A stretch of 64,000 nt of DNA, from positions 558,001-622,000 of the forward strand of contig NZ_JYHV01000037.1 of the NCBI RefSeq assembly GCF_000952685.1. The letters run 5' to 3'. The position numbers and the translations under genes were made by a program. This document shows, one piece after another, positions 8,992 through 19,681 of this stretch. Source of the DNA: Stutzerimonas stutzeri. GTDB taxonomy: Bacteria > Pseudomonadota > Gammaproteobacteria > Pseudomonadales > Pseudomonadaceae. The notes beneath the pieces were generated by a model. The model had not been told where the DNA came from. It did not search any database and saw only the letters and a program-made list of their open reading frames with translations. Within the stretch, counting starts at the first letter, position 1, and every line of letters begins with the position of its first letter.

Positions 8992-11900
8992 GCCCGATGC
9001 GCAGCTATCGATTGTTGCTGCTCGCGGCACTGCTCCCGGTGTGGTGCCACGCACAGGTACCGGCGGACCGGGCAGAGCAGGCCGAATGGCTGCTGGCCCA
9101 GATCCGCGCCGCCGAGGCGGTGAGCCGCGACGAACTGGTTCATGACGCCTTGACGCGTCTACAGCGCGTTGCCCCTGGCGATGCGCGTGCGCTGCTGGCC
9201 GAAATGCGACTCGCCCTGCGTCAGAGGAACCCGCAACAGGTGGAAGCGCTGCAACAGCGCTTGCAGCGGTCGGCGGCCGGCACCGAGGCCGAGCGAGCTG
9301 GACGCGTTCTCTACTCATTGAGCCGTGAGGCCGGGCAGCAGCAACTGCAGCAGGCCCGGCTGGCAGCCATGGCGGGCAGGCCAGAAGACGCACTGCAAGG
9401 ATTTAGAGCGCTCTATGGTGACAAACCGCCGACGCTGGAACTAGCAGTCGAGTACTGGCGTGTGCGCAGCGCTCAGCCGGGTCAGCGTTCGCTGGCGATC
9501 GACGCGCTACGCCGCCTTGACGAGCAATACCCGGGCAATCCACCCGCTCGTCAGCTATTGGCCAACCTGCTGTTCGAAGATGGACAGGACACGGCGGCCC
9601 TCGCTCTGTTGGCCGAGCTGGGACGCAACCCGGCCGCGACCGATGCGGCAGCCCAACGCGAGTTCGAATACCTCGCGACCCGGCGAATCGACGACACCAG
9701 CATAAAAGCCTGGACCGGCTTCCTTCAGCGTTATCCCACCGGCCGTTTTGCCACCGATGCGCGATCGAATCTGGAACGAAGCCAGCGGCTGCTGGCCGAT
9801 CCATACTGGCGAGCCGGGCAAGAGGGACTGCGCCTGCTCGATCGCTCGCAGGACGCGGCCGCCGAAACCAAGTTAAGGCAGGCCTTGCGCGGCTATCCGA
9901 ACGACCCCGAGCTGTTGGGCGGCCTCGGCCTGGCGCTGATGCGGCCGGGCCATCGCCAAGAGGCGCTGGTGTATTTCGGCCGCGCCAAGGAACACGAAGA
10001 AGACATCGACAATCTGAGCAAGTGGAACGACCTGATCGTCTCGACCCGCTACTGGCTCACGCTCGAAAAAGCCGACCAGGCGCTCGAGCAAAAGCGGACT
10101 GAGGAAGCGGCGTCGCTGTACGCCAGCGCCCTCAAGCAACAACCGAGCAACCCCTTCGCCCAGCTCGGGCTGGCACAAGTCGCCGAAGCGCAAAATCGAC
10201 TTGCCGACGCTGAAGCCGGCTACCAGCAGCTGCTCAGCCGGGAGCCGGGCAACGCCAGCGCGATCCGCGGACTGCTTCGCCTGTATCAGGCGCAATCGCC
10301 AGAACGCGCGCTGGCGTTCATCGAAACGCTCGGAGCCAGCCAACGAAATTCCTTCGCCGAGATGCGCAATGGTTTACTGTTGGCCCGCTATCGCCTGCTC
10401 GCCGAACAGGCGCTGGAACGCGGCGACCAGCCTGCGGCGATCACTGCACTGAAGCAGGCCCGCAGCTTGGCGCCAGCCGACCCCTGGCTGACCTATCGAC
10501 TAGCCAGCTCTTTACGGCAGCAACAAGCCTTTATCGAAGCCGATGGGGTATTCGACGACCTGCTCAAGCGGCAGGCCGACGATCCCAGCGCGCGCTACGC
10601 CCACGCGCTCTATCTGTCCGGTGCACAGCGCGATGCCCAGGCGCTCGCCAGCCTGCATCGCATCAAAGAGTCCGACTGGGACGAAGACATGCACGCCCTG
10701 GCGACGCGCCTCGAGCGGCGGGAGTTGATGTCCCGCATCGACAAGCTACGCGCCACCGGCCGTGAGGCGGCGGCCGTCGAGCTGATGCAGAAGCGGCTGC
10801 GCACGCACGGCGATTCCGTGGACGATCTGTTGGTGCTGGCCGATTGGGCGGTGATACGCGGCGAGTCCGCGGTCGCCTCTCCCTATGTCGAACGCGCACT
10901 GCACATCGACCCGACTCACCCGGAAGCGCGCCTGATGCGCATCGAACTTCTGCTCGCCGAGGGCCAAACGGATGCCGCCAGACAGGCGCTACGAACAACC
11001 CCGCCCGCATTAACCGAGAATGACTGGAACGCCAATCGACGCCTGGCCAACAGCTGGGCCGAGGTCGGTGAGCTGGACAAGGCGCGGCAGATGCTTCAAC
11101 AGCTGGAGGCAGGCCTGCAGCGCCCCGATCCGCTGATCCGGCGCGACACCGCGCGGCTTGTTGCCGGGATCGATCCGAGCGCGGCGATGGCTTACTACCG
11201 GCAGGCACTGATTGATGCCGACCTGCTGGCAGAATCCGCCAGCACCGCCGAACTGACCCAGGCCACCCGGCAGAACGCCGCAGATGACTGGCTGATCCGC
11301 AGCCTTCGCAGTGACACCGCCGCCCTCCACCAGCAGCAAGACACCACCCTAACGCTGCAGCACGACCACGGCTGGCGTAACGATGATGGCACCCCGGGCA
11401 TTTCCGAGCTGCTCACCGACACCACCCTGTTGCACCTGGAAACCCCAGTAGCCAACGGCCGCAGCTTCCTGCGCGCCGAACGCCTGGCGCTGGATGCCGG
11501 CAAGCTGGAAGAAGATGCTTTCTTTGGCGCTTGTAGGGCACGCGACGATTGCGCGGGCCAGAGCCAGCGCGGCACGGCAACGCTGCTGGCCGGGGGCTGG
11601 CGCGATGAGCGACTGGAGGCGGATCTGGGCCTGACCGAAGGGTTCGAAATCGACAATTTCTACGGCGGCGTAACCGGTAGAAGAGATATCGGCCCCATCG
11701 GCATGTCACTCAGTGCGTCACGGCGGCCAATGAGCAACTCGCTGCTGTCCTACGGCGGCGCTCGCGATCCGGTAATCGGAACCCGCTGGGGCTCGGTCAC
11801 CGCCAACGGCATGAGCCTGGGCACGAGCTGGGACGAGGGCGGCGCGCATGGTCTGTGGTCGTCGCTGGGTTACCACTGGCTGCTCGGCGACAACGTCGCC

Positions 11901-12455
11901 AGCAACAACCGTCTCACGGCCATGGCCGGCTACTACTACAAACTGGTCGACCGCCCCGACGAGCGCGTCCGCACGGGCCTGACCTTCATCCACTTCGGCT
12001 ACGACAAGGACCTGAGCGGCCATACTCTCGGCCAGGGCGGCTACTGGAGTCCGCAGAACTACAATTCCATCAGCGTGCCGATCAGCTACGCCTGGCGCAA
12101 CCAGGACTGGTCCGTGCTGCTGGAAAGCAGCGTCGGTTGGTCCGTATCGCAATCGAGCGGCAGCCGTGACTATCCGCTGGCGGCGCTGCGGGACAAGGTG
12201 GCCGCGATCGATTCAGAGGTGGCCACCCAGACCAGCGAAGGGTCGACCAGCCGTGGACTCAGCTATCGCCTGCAGGGGCTGTTCGAACGGCGGCTCAGCG
12301 ATCATTTCGTGCTGGGCGGTGGGCTCAGCCTGTTGCAGAGCGACGAATACGCACCCAGCCGCGCCATGCTCTATCTGCGCTACAGCTTCGCGCCATGGCG
12401 AGGCGATCTTGCCCTGCCCGTCGAGCCATTGCTGCCCTACGCTGACTTCAGATGA
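8988..12455 (+). CDS. bcsC: BcsC, TPR-periplasmic and outer-membrane porin for cellulose export
   Basis: 1155-residue protein with a signal peptide (LLLLAALLPVWCHAQ), an extended TPR solenoid (about residues 30-790) and a C-terminal 16-strand-type beta-barrel domain (about 800-1155) that starts after a DTTLTLQHDHGWRNDDGTPG segment and ends in alternating aromatic strands (MLYLRYSF). It carries cellulose across the periplasm and outer membrane. The GTG at 8988 forms a GTGA stop-start overlap with bcsB; the ATG at 8997 is an alternative start. In many bcs operons the GH8 cellulase bcsZ lies between bcsB and bcsC; here there is no space for it. Confidence 0.94.
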   Translation: MSPMRSYRLLLLAALLPVWCHAQVPADRAEQAEWLLAQIRAAEAVSRDELVHDALTRLQRVAPGDARALLAEMRLALRQRNPQQVEALQQRLQRSAAGTEAERAGRVLYSLSREAGQQQLQQARLAAMAGRPEDALQGFRALYGDKPPTLELAVEYWRVRSAQPGQRSLAIDALRRLDEQYPGNPPARQLLANLLFEDGQDTAALALLAELGRNPAATDAAAQREFEYLATRRIDDTSIKAWTGFLQRYPTGRFATDARSNLERSQRLLADPYWRAGQEGLRLLDRSQDAAAETKLRQALRGYPNDPELLGGLGLALMRPGHRQEALVYFGRAKEHEEDIDNLSKWNDLIVSTRYWLTLEKADQALEQKRTEEAASLYASALKQQPSNPFAQLGLAQVAEAQNRLADAEAGYQQLLSREPGNASAIRGLLRLYQAQSPERALAFIETLGASQRNSFAEMRNGLLLARYRLLAEQALERGDQPAAITALKQARSLAPADPWLTYRLASSLRQQQAFIEADGVFDDLLKRQADDPSARYAHALYLSGAQRDAQALASLHRIKESDWDEDMHALATRLERRELMSRIDKLRATGREAAAVELMQKRLRTHGDSVDDLLVLADWAVIRGESAVASPYVERALHIDPTHPEARLMRIELLLAEGQTDAARQALRTTPPALTENDWNANRRLANSWAEVGELDKARQMLQQLEAGLQRPDPLIRRDTARLVAGIDPSAAMAYYRQALIDADLLAESASTAELTQATRQNAADDWLIRSLRSDTAALHQQQDTTLTLQHDHGWRNDDGTPGISELLTDTTLLHLETPVANGRSFLRAERLALDAGKLEEDAFFGACRARDDCAGQSQRGTATLLAGGWRDERLEADLGLTEGFEIDNFYGGVTGRRDIGPIGMSLSASRRPMSNSLLSYGGARDPVIGTRWGSVTANGMSLGTSWDEGGAHGLWSSLGYHWLLGDNVASNNRLTAMAGYYYKLVDRPDERVRTGLTFIHFGYDKDLSGHTLGQGGYWSPQNYNSISVPISYAWRNQDWSVLLESSVGWSVSQSSGSRDYPLAALRDKVAAIDSEVATQTSEGSTSRGLSYRLQGLFERRLSDHFVLGGGLSLLQSDEYAPSRAMLYLRYSFAPWRGDLALPVEPLLPYADFR

Positions 12456-12482
12456 CGACGCGGTAACCGACCCAGCCAGAGC

Positions 12483-12508
12483 GCCGGCAGTTATACTTGC
12501 CGGCTTTT
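12483..12508 (+). terminator. Rho-independent terminator of the bcs operon
   Basis: Seven-base-pair stem GCCGGCA (12483-12489) and TGCCGGC (12498-12504), 8-base loop, then TTTT and a T-rich stretch. It lies 27 bases after the bcsC stop and before tex, so it should separate the cellulose operon from the core block. The loop contains TTATACT, which could double as part of a tex promoter. Confidence 0.7.
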
Positions 12509-12547
12509 CTGGCCGGTCGGCCGTCATTTCCGCCCGCAGGACATTCA

Positions 12548-14860
12548 ATGGACAGCATCAATTCCCGCCTCGCCGCAGAACTGGGCGTGCGCCCGCAACA
12601 GGTTGCCGCCACCGTGGCGCTGCTCGACGAAGGTTCCACCGTGCCCTTCATCGCCCGTTACCGCAAGGAAGTCACCGGCAGCCTGGACGACACCCAGCTG
12701 CGCCTGCTCGAAGAGCGTCTGCGCTACATGCGCGAGCTGGATGACCGCCGCGCTTCGATCCTCGCCAGCATCGAAGAGCAGGGCAAGCTGACACCCGAAC
12801 TGAAGCGCGAGATCGACCTCGCCGACACCAAGACCCGCCTCGAAGACCTCTACCTGCCCTACAAGCAGAAGCGCCGCACCAAGGGCCAGATCGCCCTGGA
12901 AGCCGGCCTCGGCGAGCTAGCCGATGCGATCTTTGCCGATCCGGAGCTCGACCCGGAAAGCGAGGCCGGCCGTTTCGTCGACGCAGAGAAAGGCTTTGCC
13001 GACGTCAAGGCGGTGCTCGAAGGCGCCAAGTACATCCTCATGGAGCGCTTCGCCGAAGACGCCAACCTCCTGGCCAAGCTGCGTGACTTTCTCACCCACA
13101 ACGCCACCCTCAGCGCGCGCGTGGTGCCGGGAAAAGAGAACGAAGGCGCTAAGTTCAGCGATTACTTCGAACATGACGAACCACTCAAGAGCGCGCCGTC
13201 GCATCGTGCGCTGGCGATCTTCCGTGGTCGCAACGAAGGCGTGCTCAGCGTCAGCCTGAAAGTGGGTGACGAGGCGCCGGGCACCATGCACCCGGGCGAA
13301 GTGATGATCGGCGAGCGTTTCGGCATCGCCAACCGTGGCCGCGCGGCGGACAAGTGGTTGGCCGAAGTGGTGCGCTGGACCTGGAAGGTCAAGCTCTATA
13401 CGCATCTGGAGACCGACCTGCTCGGCGAACTGCGCGACAAGGCCGAGGACGACGCCATCGGTGTCTTCGCGCGCAACATGCATGACCTGCTGCTGGCCGC
13501 ACCGGCCGGCCCGCGCGCAACCCTGGGCCTCGATCCGGGCCTGCGTACCGGCTGCAAGGTGGCCGTCGTCGATGCCACCGGCAAGCTGCTGGACACCGCC
13601 ACGGTCTATCCGCACGCCCCGCGCAACGATTGGGACGGCACCCTGGCGGTGCTGGCCAAGCTCTGCGCCAAGCATGCCGTCGACCTGATCGCCATCGGCA
13701 ACGGCACTGCCAGCCGCGAAACCGACAAGCTTGCCGCCGACCTGATCAAGCAGGTGCCGGGGCTCAAGCTGACCAAGGTAATGGTCTCCGAAGCCGGCGC
13801 TTCGGTGTATTCGGCCTCGGAACTGGCCGCCAAGGAATTCCCCGACCTGGACGTCTCGATCCGCGGCGCCGTATCCATCGCGCGCCGCCTGCAAGACCCG
13901 CTGGCCGAGCTGGTGAAGATCGAGCCCAAGGCCATCGGTGTCGGTCAGTACCAGCACGACGTGTCCCAGCTCAAGCTGGCGCGCTCGCTGGATGCGGTGG
14001 TCGAGGACTGCGTGAACGCTGTCGGCGTCGACGTCAACACCGCCTCGGTGGCGCTGCTGGCGCGGATTTCCGGCCTGAACGCCACCCTGGCGCAGAACAT
14101 CGTCGCCTACCGCGACGCCAATGGCGCGTTCAGATCCCGCAGCGAGCTGAAGAAAGTCCCGCGCCTGGGCGACAAGACCTTCGAGCAGGCGGCCGGCTTC
14201 CTGCGCGTAATGAACGGCGAGAACCCGCTGGACGCCTCGGCTGTGCACCCGGAGACCTATCCGCTGGTCAAGCGCATCGCCCAGGACACCGGTCGCGACA
14301 TCCGCTCGCTGATCGGCGACTCGGCCTTCCTCAAGCGTCTCGACCCCAAGCAGTTCACCGATGAAAGCTTCGGCCTGGTCACCGTCAGCGACATCCTGCA
14401 GGAGCTGGAAAAGCCCGGCCGCGACCCGCGACCCGAGTTCAAGACCGCTGAGTTCCAGGAAGGCGTGGAAAAGCTCAGCGACCTGCAACCGGGCATGATG
14501 CTCGAGGGCGTGGTGACCAACGTGACCAACTTCGGTGCCTTCGTCGACATCGGCGTGCATCAGGACGGATTGGTGCACATCTCCGCGCTATCGGAGAAGT
14601 TCGTCAAGGATCCCTACGAAGTGGTCAAGGCCGGCGACATCGTCAAGGTGAAGGTCATGGAGGTGGACATCCCGCGCCAGCGCGTCGGCCTGTCCATGCG
14701 AATGAGCGACACGCCCGGCGAGAAAGCGGACAGCATGCGCGGCGGTGGCAACAACCGTGGCGGCCACGCACGTGGCGAGCGCAAGCCGGAGACCAAGCCG
14801 GCACCGGCCAACAACGCCATGGCCGCGCTGTTCGCCAACGCCAAGAACCTTAGGAAATAA
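12548..14860 (+). CDS. tex: Tex, RNA-binding transcription accessory protein
   Basis: 770-residue protein of the Tex/Spt6-like family. It starts at ATG 12548 ([13 protein letters not shown]); the upstream in-frame extension runs through the terminator and is unlikely. Visible order: helical N-terminal Tex domain, a YqgF/RNase H-like domain ([16 protein letters not shown]), helix-hairpin-helix motifs ([19 protein letters not shown] and [19 protein letters not shown]), and a C-terminal S1 domain ([20 protein letters not shown]). The tail is Gly/Arg/Lys rich. High GC, typical of the core genome. Confidence 0.96.
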   Translation: MDSINSRLAAELGVRPQQVAATVALLDEGSTVPFIARYRKEVTGSLDDTQLRLLEERLRYMRELDDRRASILASIEEQGKLTPELKREIDLADTKTRLEDLYLPYKQKRRTKGQIALEAGLGELADAIFADPELDPESEAGRFVDAEKGFADVKAVLEGAKYILMERFAEDANLLAKLRDFLTHNATLSARVVPGKENEGAKFSDYFEHDEPLKSAPSHRALAIFRGRNEGVLSVSLKVGDEAPGTMHPGEVMIGERFGIANRGRAADKWLAEVVRWTWKVKLYTHLETDLLGELRDKAEDDAIGVFARNMHDLLLAAPAGPRATLGLDPGLRTGCKVAVVDATGKLLDTATVYPHAPRNDWDGTLAVLAKLCAKHAVDLIAIGNGTASRETDKLAADLIKQVPGLKLTKVMVSEAGASVYSASELAAKEFPDLDVSIRGAVSIARRLQDPLAELVKIEPKAIGVGQYQHDVSQLKLARSLDAVVEDCVNAVGVDVNTASVALLARISGLNATLAQNIVAYRDANGAFRSRSELKKVPRLGDKTFEQAAGFLRVMNGENPLDASAVHPETYPLVKRIAQDTGRDIRSLIGDSAFLKRLDPKQFTDESFGLVTVSDILQELEKPGRDPRPEFKTAEFQEGVEKLSDLQPGMMLEGVVTNVTNFGAFVDIGVHQDGLVHISALSEKFVKDPYEVVKAGDIVKVKVMEVDIPRQRVGLSMRMSDTPGEKADSMRGGGNNRGGHARGERKPETKPAPANNAMAALFANAKNLRK

Positions 14861-14863
14861 GCG

Positions 14864-15253
14864 ATGACCGCAAAAGCCGAGGCGATCGGCAGCAGCAGCG
14901 CCTTCGGGCGCTTGCTAGGCCTGGAGATTCTCAAGGCGGAAGGCGGCGAAGCCCTTCTCAGCCTGAAGATGCATGACGGCCTGCGCAACCTGCACGGCAA
15001 GCTGCACGGCGGTGCGCTGTTCTCGCTGATCGACACCGCTATGGGCCAGGCCAGCCACAGCCTGGGCGATGGCTCGCCGAACAGCGTGACCCTGGAATGC
15101 AAGGTCAACTACATCCGCCCGGTGACGGACGGCGAGCTGCTTTGTCGCGCCTGGGTGGTGCATGGCGGGCGACGCACCCAGGTGCTGGAAGCCGAAGTAC
15201 ATCAGGGCGAGAAGCTGGTGGCCAAGGCGCAATCAACCTTCGCCTGCCTCTAA
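14864..15253 (+). CDS. PaaI/YbgC-like hotdog-fold thioesterase
   Basis: 129-residue hotdog protein. The catalytic-loop segment NLHGKLHGGALFSLIDTAMG is typical of PaaI-type acyl-CoA thioesterases, with a conserved Asp after the HGG motif. The C-terminal strand VVHGGRRTQVLEAEV also fits. It follows tex after 3 bases and is probably co-transcribed. Substrate cannot be told from sequence; in Pseudomonas the same gene sits between tex and gshA. Confidence 0.85.
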   Translation: MTAKAEAIGSSSAFGRLLGLEILKAEGGEALLSLKMHDGLRNLHGKLHGGALFSLIDTAMGQASHSLGDGSPNSVTLECKVNYIRPVTDGELLCRAWVVHGGRRTQVLEAEVHQGEKLVAKAQSTFACL

Positions 15254-15254
15254 A

Positions 15255-15330
15255 AGCGGCAAGCAACACGCTACGAGCGCCAAGTAAGCACACCGAGCCC
15301 TCTCTTGTGGCTTGAAGCTTGTCGCTCACC
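15255..15330. repeat. Degenerate imperfect inverted repeat upstream of gshA
   Basis: The left arm near 15255-15270 (GCGGCAAGC...) and the reverse complement of 15311-15328 (GCGACAAGCTTCAAGC) are partly complementary. Short AAGCTTGAAGC-type intergenic repeats are common in pseudomonads. The match is imperfect and I saw no other copy in this window. Confidence 0.3.
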
Positions 15331-15370
15331 GCCCCATATTGTGCCGACTGATGCGTGAAGGAATCCAAAC

Positions 15371-16960
15371 TTGAGCGACCTCCTCTCCCACCGCCTGGCA
15401 TTGTTGGCCGAGCACACTAACCTTCCGCTGCTTTCGCAATGCCTGCATGGGATCGAGCGCGAGTGCCTGCGCGTTGACGCTCATGGCGAGCTGGCGATGA
15501 CGCCGCATCCCCGCGCGCTGGGCTCGGCGCTGACGCATCCGAAGATCACCACCGATTACTCCGAGGCGCTGCTGGAGTTCATCACGGCCACCGAGACCGA
15601 TCCGGAGCGGACACTGGCCGAGTTGGACGCGATCCATCGCTACACCTACAGCAAGCTCGATGACGAGTTTCTCTGGAGCCCGTCGATGCCCGGCCGCCTG
15701 CCGGAAGAGCCGCTGATTCCCATCGCCGAATACGGCAGCTCCAACATCGGCCGGCTCAAGTATGTCTACCGGCAAGGCCTCGCGCTGCGTTATGGCAAGA
15801 CCATGCAGTGCATCGCCGGCATTCACTACAACTTCTCGCTGCCCGAGTCGTTGTGGTCGGTACTCCAGGCCGACGAGGGCGACGACCGCCCGCAGCAGGA
15901 CTATCAATCCTGGCGCTATATCGCGCTGATCCGCAATTTCCGCCGCTACAGCTGGCTGTTGATGTACCTGTTCGGCGCCTCGCCGACACTGGACGCGAGC
16001 TTCATGCGCGGTCGGTCACACCAGCTCGATCAGCTCGACGAAGACACCCTGTACCTGCCTTGGGCAACCAGCCTGCGCATGAGCGACCTGGGCTACCAGA
16101 GCAACGCCCAGGCCGGTCTGACGCCCTGCTACGATGACCTGCCCAGCTACACCAGCAGTCTGCACAAGGCGGTTTCCACGCCCTACCCGGCCTATGCGGC
16201 ACTGGGCACCAAGGACGCCCAGGGCAACTGGCAGCAGCTCAACACCAACGTGCTGCAAATCGAAAACGAGTACTACTCCAACATCCGCCCCAAGCGGGTC
16301 ACCGCCACCGGCGAACGCCCGCTGCATGCGTTACGAGCACGGGGCATTCAGTACATCGAAGTGCGCTGTCTGGACATCAACCCCTTCCTGCCGCTGGGCA
16401 TCGACGTCGTTGAAGCGCGCTTCCTCGATGCCTTCCTGCTGTTCTGCGCATTGCAGCAGAGCCCCTGCCTGGTCGACGGCGAGTGCAGTGCCAGCAATGA
16501 CAATTTCCTGAAGGTGGTCAAGGAAGGCCGCAAGCCCGGGCTGGAACTGCAGCGGCGCGGCGAGAACGTCACCCTGCATAGCTGGGCCAGCGAGCTGATC
16601 GCCGAGATCGGTCAAGTCGCCGCGCTATTGGATCGCAGCCATGGAGGCGTCGAGCATGCCCACGCGGTGGCCGAGCAACAGGCGAAGGTCGTCGACAGCA
16701 GCCTGACGCCCTCGGCGCGAGTCCTCGAAGCGCTGCAGCGTAATGGAGAAAGCTTCAGCCAGTTCGCCCTGCGCCAGACGCGCCAGCACGCCGATTACTT
16801 CCGCAGTAACGCCTTGCCCGAAGCCGACATGACGTGGTTCGACACAACGGCACAGGATTCACTGGCTCAACAGGCCGAGATGGAAGCCAGTGACACCCAG
16901 GACTTCGACAGTTTCGTCGAGGACTACCAGTGCAGCCTGACCTGCTTGACGCCGGCATAG
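15371..16960 (+). CDS. gshA: GshA, glutamate-cysteine ligase
   Basis: 529-residue proteobacterial-type gamma-glutamylcysteine synthetase, first step of glutathione synthesis (ATP, L-Glu, L-Cys). The N-terminus [11 protein letters not shown] holds the metal/ATP-binding Glu residues of the family; [13 protein letters not shown] and the [13 protein letters not shown] segment ([14 protein letters not shown]) are also characteristic. The start is TTG at 15371, preceded by AAGGA at 15358-15362, and gives the N-terminus [12 protein letters not shown] that matches Pseudomonas GshA. It is separated from the thioesterase by 117 bases. Confidence 0.95.
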   Translation: MSDLLSHRLALLAEHTNLPLLSQCLHGIERECLRVDAHGELAMTPHPRALGSALTHPKITTDYSEALLEFITATETDPERTLAELDAIHRYTYSKLDDEFLWSPSMPGRLPEEPLIPIAEYGSSNIGRLKYVYRQGLALRYGKTMQCIAGIHYNFSLPESLWSVLQADEGDDRPQQDYQSWRYIALIRNFRRYSWLLMYLFGASPTLDASFMRGRSHQLDQLDEDTLYLPWATSLRMSDLGYQSNAQAGLTPCYDDLPSYTSSLHKAVSTPYPAYAALGTKDAQGNWQQLNTNVLQIENEYYSNIRPKRVTATGERPLHALRARGIQYIEVRCLDINPFLPLGIDVVEARFLDAFLLFCALQQSPCLVDGECSASNDNFLKVVKEGRKPGLELQRRGENVTLHSWASELIAEIGQVAALLDRSHGGVEHAHAVAEQQAKVVDSSLTPSARVLEALQRNGESFSQFALRQTRQHADYFRSNALPEADMTWFDTTAQDSLAQQAEMEASDTQDFDSFVEDYQCSLTCLTPA

Positions 16961-16980
16961 CGCAAGTGCGCAGAGCCCCC

Positions 16981-17002
16981 ACGGCCGTTCGCGAGCGGCC
17001 GT
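16981..17002. terminator. Inverted repeat between convergent gshA and argA
   Basis: ACGGCCG (16981-16987) pairs with CGGCCGT (16996-17002) around an 8-base loop. It sits between the gshA stop and the argA stop, where a bidirectional terminator would be expected, but no T-run follows on either strand. Confidence 0.4.
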
Positions 17003-17062
17003 AGGTCAGAACCAGCGCCAGCCAGAGCGGCACCCATCTGGGTGATGGATGCCACCAAGGGT

Positions 17063-18364
17063 CTACAGCGTCTTTTCGAAGATTTTCGAGTTGCGCTGGA
17101 AGTTGTAGAGCGAAGCCCGCGCCGCTGGCAATCGCTCCACCCCGCTGGGTTCGAAGCCCCGTTCGCGGAACCAATGCGCCGTGCGGGTGGTGAGCACGAA
17201 CAGAGTCTTCAGCCCCAGCTTGCGCGCCCGCGCCTCGATGCGCTCGAGCAACTCGTCGCCGCGCCCCCCGTGGCGGTACTCGGGGTTCACCGCCAGGCAG
17301 GCCAGCTCGCCGGAATCGGAGTCGGCGATCGGATACAGCGCGGCGCAGGCGATGATCAGTCCATCGCGCTCGACAATGGTGAATTGCTCCACCTCGCGTT
17401 CCAGTACTTCGCGTGAACGCCGCACCAGAATGCCCTGCTCCTCGAGCGGTGTGATCAGATCGATCAGCCCGCCAACGTCCTCGATGGTCGCCTCACGCAA
17501 CTGCTCGAACTGCTCCTGCGTCACCAGCGTGCCGTCACCGCCATCGCGGGTGAACAGTTCGTTGAGCAGCGAGCCGTCCTCGGCATAGCTGATCACATGG
17601 CTGCGCCGCACGCCGCCCTTGCAGGCTTGCGCCGCCGCGTCGAGCAGCTCGCCCTGGTAGCTGCTGCCTAGCCGCTCCACATAGGCCGGGATCTGCTGCG
17701 GGCGCAGCTCGCGCACCAGCTTGCCCAGCTCGTCGCGCAGTCCGCGCTCGGCACCGTAGAGCACCAGCTTGTCGGCCTGCAGGTCAATAGCCGCGCGGGT
17801 CGCGATGTCTTCGCAGGCGATGTTGAAGATTTCCCCTGTCGGCGAATAGCCCAGCGGCGAGAGCAGCACGATGGTGCGTTCGTCCAGTAGCCGGCCGATG
17901 CCCTTGCGATCGACCCGACGCACCTCGCCGGTGTGGTGGAAATCGACGCCGTCGAGCACGCCTATCGGGCGCGCGGTGACGAAATTGCCGCTGGCGACGC
18001 GCAACCGAGCACCCTGCATTGGCGAGGAGGCCATGTCCATCGACAACCGTGCCTCCAGCGCGATGCGCATATGGCCGACCGCGTCGATCACGCATTCCAG
18101 CGTCGCCGAATCGGTGATGCGCAGGTCGCGGTGGAAACGCGGCTCAATGCCCCGCGCGGCCAGTCGCGCCTCGATCTGAGGGCGCGAACCGAACACCAGC
18201 ACCAGGCGCACGCCGAGACTGTGCAGCAGTACCAGGTCGTGGACGATGTTGGCGAAATTAGGATGTTCCAGGGCATCGCCCGGCAGCATGACCACGAAAG
18301 TACGGTCGCGGTGCGCGTTGATATAGGGCGATGAGTCGCGAAGCCAGGTGACGTAATTGTGCAT
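17063..18364 (-). CDS. argA: ArgA, N-acetylglutamate synthase
   Basis: 433-residue enzyme that acetylates L-glutamate with acetyl-CoA, first step of arginine synthesis. The N-terminal two thirds is an amino-acid-kinase fold (FVVMLPGDALEHPNFANIV, LVLVFGSRPQIEARL); the C-terminal third is a GNAT acetyltransferase (AVNPEYRHGGRGDELLERIE, GFEPSGVERLP). The ATG at 18364 (MHNYVTWLRDSSPYIN) matches Pseudomonas ArgA, so a 25-residue upstream extension was dropped. It lies just downstream of argE on the same strand. Confidence 0.95.
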   Translation of the reverse strand: MHNYVTWLRDSSPYINAHRDRTFVVMLPGDALEHPNFANIVHDLVLLHSLGVRLVLVFGSRPQIEARLAARGIEPRFHRDLRITDSATLECVIDAVGHMRIALEARLSMDMASSPMQGARLRVASGNFVTARPIGVLDGVDFHHTGEVRRVDRKGIGRLLDERTIVLLSPLGYSPTGEIFNIACEDIATRAAIDLQADKLVLYGAERGLRDELGKLVRELRPQQIPAYVERLGSSYQGELLDAAAQACKGGVRRSHVISYAEDGSLLNELFTRDGGDGTLVTQEQFEQLREATIEDVGGLIDLITPLEEQGILVRRSREVLEREVEQFTIVERDGLIIACAALYPIADSDSGELACLAVNPEYRHGGRGDELLERIEARARKLGLKTLFVLTTRTAHWFRERGFEPSGVERLPAARASLYNFQRNSKIFEKTL

Positions 18365-18469
18365 TGCAGAAGCCTTAGGTAACCGCTTGTTCAGTCCGGA
18401 ATGCCGGGTCGAGTGATGGGAAGAAGGGAGCAGATCCATGCTGCGATTCTAGGATCGCCGAACCTGCTC

Positions 18470-19627
18470 CTATCCTCGGCTCGCCGGTTGCAGGCAGTAG
18501 TGCTCGATCATTGCGCGCAACAACCTCACGGTGGGTTCGACTCTGTCGAGATCCAGGTATTCGTCTGGCTGGTGTGCACAGGCGATATCGCCTGGGCCGA
18601 GCACCAGCGTTTCGCAGCCAAGCTGCTGAAGATAAGGCGCTTCGGTGGAGAAGGCCACTGCCTCGGCGGCATGGCCAGTCAGCCGCTCGGCCAGCCTGAC
18701 CAGCTCCCCCTCGGCGGGCTGGTCGAAGGCCGGCACACTGGGGAACAGCGGCATCAGGTCTATCTTGACCTGGTGTCGTTCGGCCACCGGGCGCAAGCGC
18801 TGCGCAATCGCCTCGCGCAGCTGCTCCGGCTGCATGCCCGGCAGCGGGCGCAGGTCATATTCCAGCGAGCACTGGCCACAGATCCGGTTGGGGTTGTCAC
18901 CGCCGTGGATGCATCCCAGATTGAGCGTCGGCTGCGGCACGTCGAACAATGGGTTGTCATATTCGCCCTGCCACTCGCGGCGCAGCGTCAGCAATTCGCC
19001 CATGGCATCGTGCATGGCCTCCAACGCGCTATGGCCGTAGGCCGGGTTGGAGGAATGACCGCTCTGCCCGTGAATCTCGATGCTCTCCATCATGATTCCC
19101 TTGTGCAGGCGCACAGGGCGCAGTCCTGTCGGCTCGCCGATCACTGCGGCCCGCCCCAGCGGCCGGCCGGCCGCTACCAGCGCGCGGGCACCAGCCATGG
19201 AGCTCTCCTCGTCGCAGGTCGCCAGGATCAGCAACGGTCGCCTGAATGGTTGATCGAGCAATGGCAGCACGGCTTCGATGATCAGCGCGAAGAAACCTTT
19301 CATGTCGCAACTGCCGAGGCCGTACCAGCGGTCGTCGGCTTCGCGTAGCCGCAGCGGATCGGTCGTCCACAGTTCATCGTCGAAGGGCACGGTATCGCTG
19401 TGCCCGGCCAGCACCAGTCCGCCCGGCCCGGTGCCGTAGCTGGCGAGCAGATTGAATTTTCCGGGCGAGATTTCCTGCGTTTCACAGGTGAAACCGAGGT
19501 CGCCCAGCCAACCGGCGAGCAGGTCGATGACCGGACGATTGGTCTGGTCCCAATGCGCCTGGGTGCAGCTCACCGAAGGCGCGGCAATCAGAGCGGCGAA
19601 CTGGTCTTTGAGCGAGGGGATGGGCAC
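18470..19627 (-). CDS. argE: ArgE, acetylornithine deacetylase
   Basis: 385-residue M20-family metalloenzyme that releases L-ornithine from N-acetylornithine. Metal-site motifs are visible: HSDTVPF with the following acidic residues, GLGSCDMKGFFA and DEESSMAGA. I chose the GTG at 19627 (protein begins MPIPSLKDQF) because a strong AGGAGGT lies 5 bases upstream on the - strand and Pseudomonas ArgE starts at the same place. It is followed by argA, giving an arginine-biosynthesis pair. Confidence 0.94.
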   Translation of the reverse strand: MPIPSLKDQFAALIAAPSVSCTQAHWDQTNRPVIDLLAGWLGDLGFTCETQEISPGKFNLLASYGTGPGGLVLAGHSDTVPFDDELWTTDPLRLREADDRWYGLGSCDMKGFFALIIEAVLPLLDQPFRRPLLILATCDEESSMAGARALVAAGRPLGRAAVIGEPTGLRPVRLHKGIMMESIEIHGQSGHSSNPAYGHSALEAMHDAMGELLTLRREWQGEYDNPLFDVPQPTLNLGCIHGGDNPNRICGQCSLEYDLRPLPGMQPEQLREAIAQRLRPVAERHQVKIDLMPLFPSVPAFDQPAEGELVRLAERLTGHAAEAVAFSTEAPYLQQLGCETLVLGPGDIACAHQPDEYLDLDRVEPTVRLLRAMIEHYCLQPASRG

Positions 19628-19681
19628 GGGCGACCTCCTGAAAGACAGTTGAGAAGGCACCCAGTGAAACATGAAACGTGC

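Noticed and set aside
12917..14578. A 553-codon frame antisense to tex
   Set aside because: Long antisense frames are expected in high-GC genes; the + strand protein is clearly Tex.
18401..19348. A 315-codon + strand frame antisense to argE
   Set aside because: ArgE motifs on the - strand are unambiguous and the start there has a strong Shine-Dalgarno.
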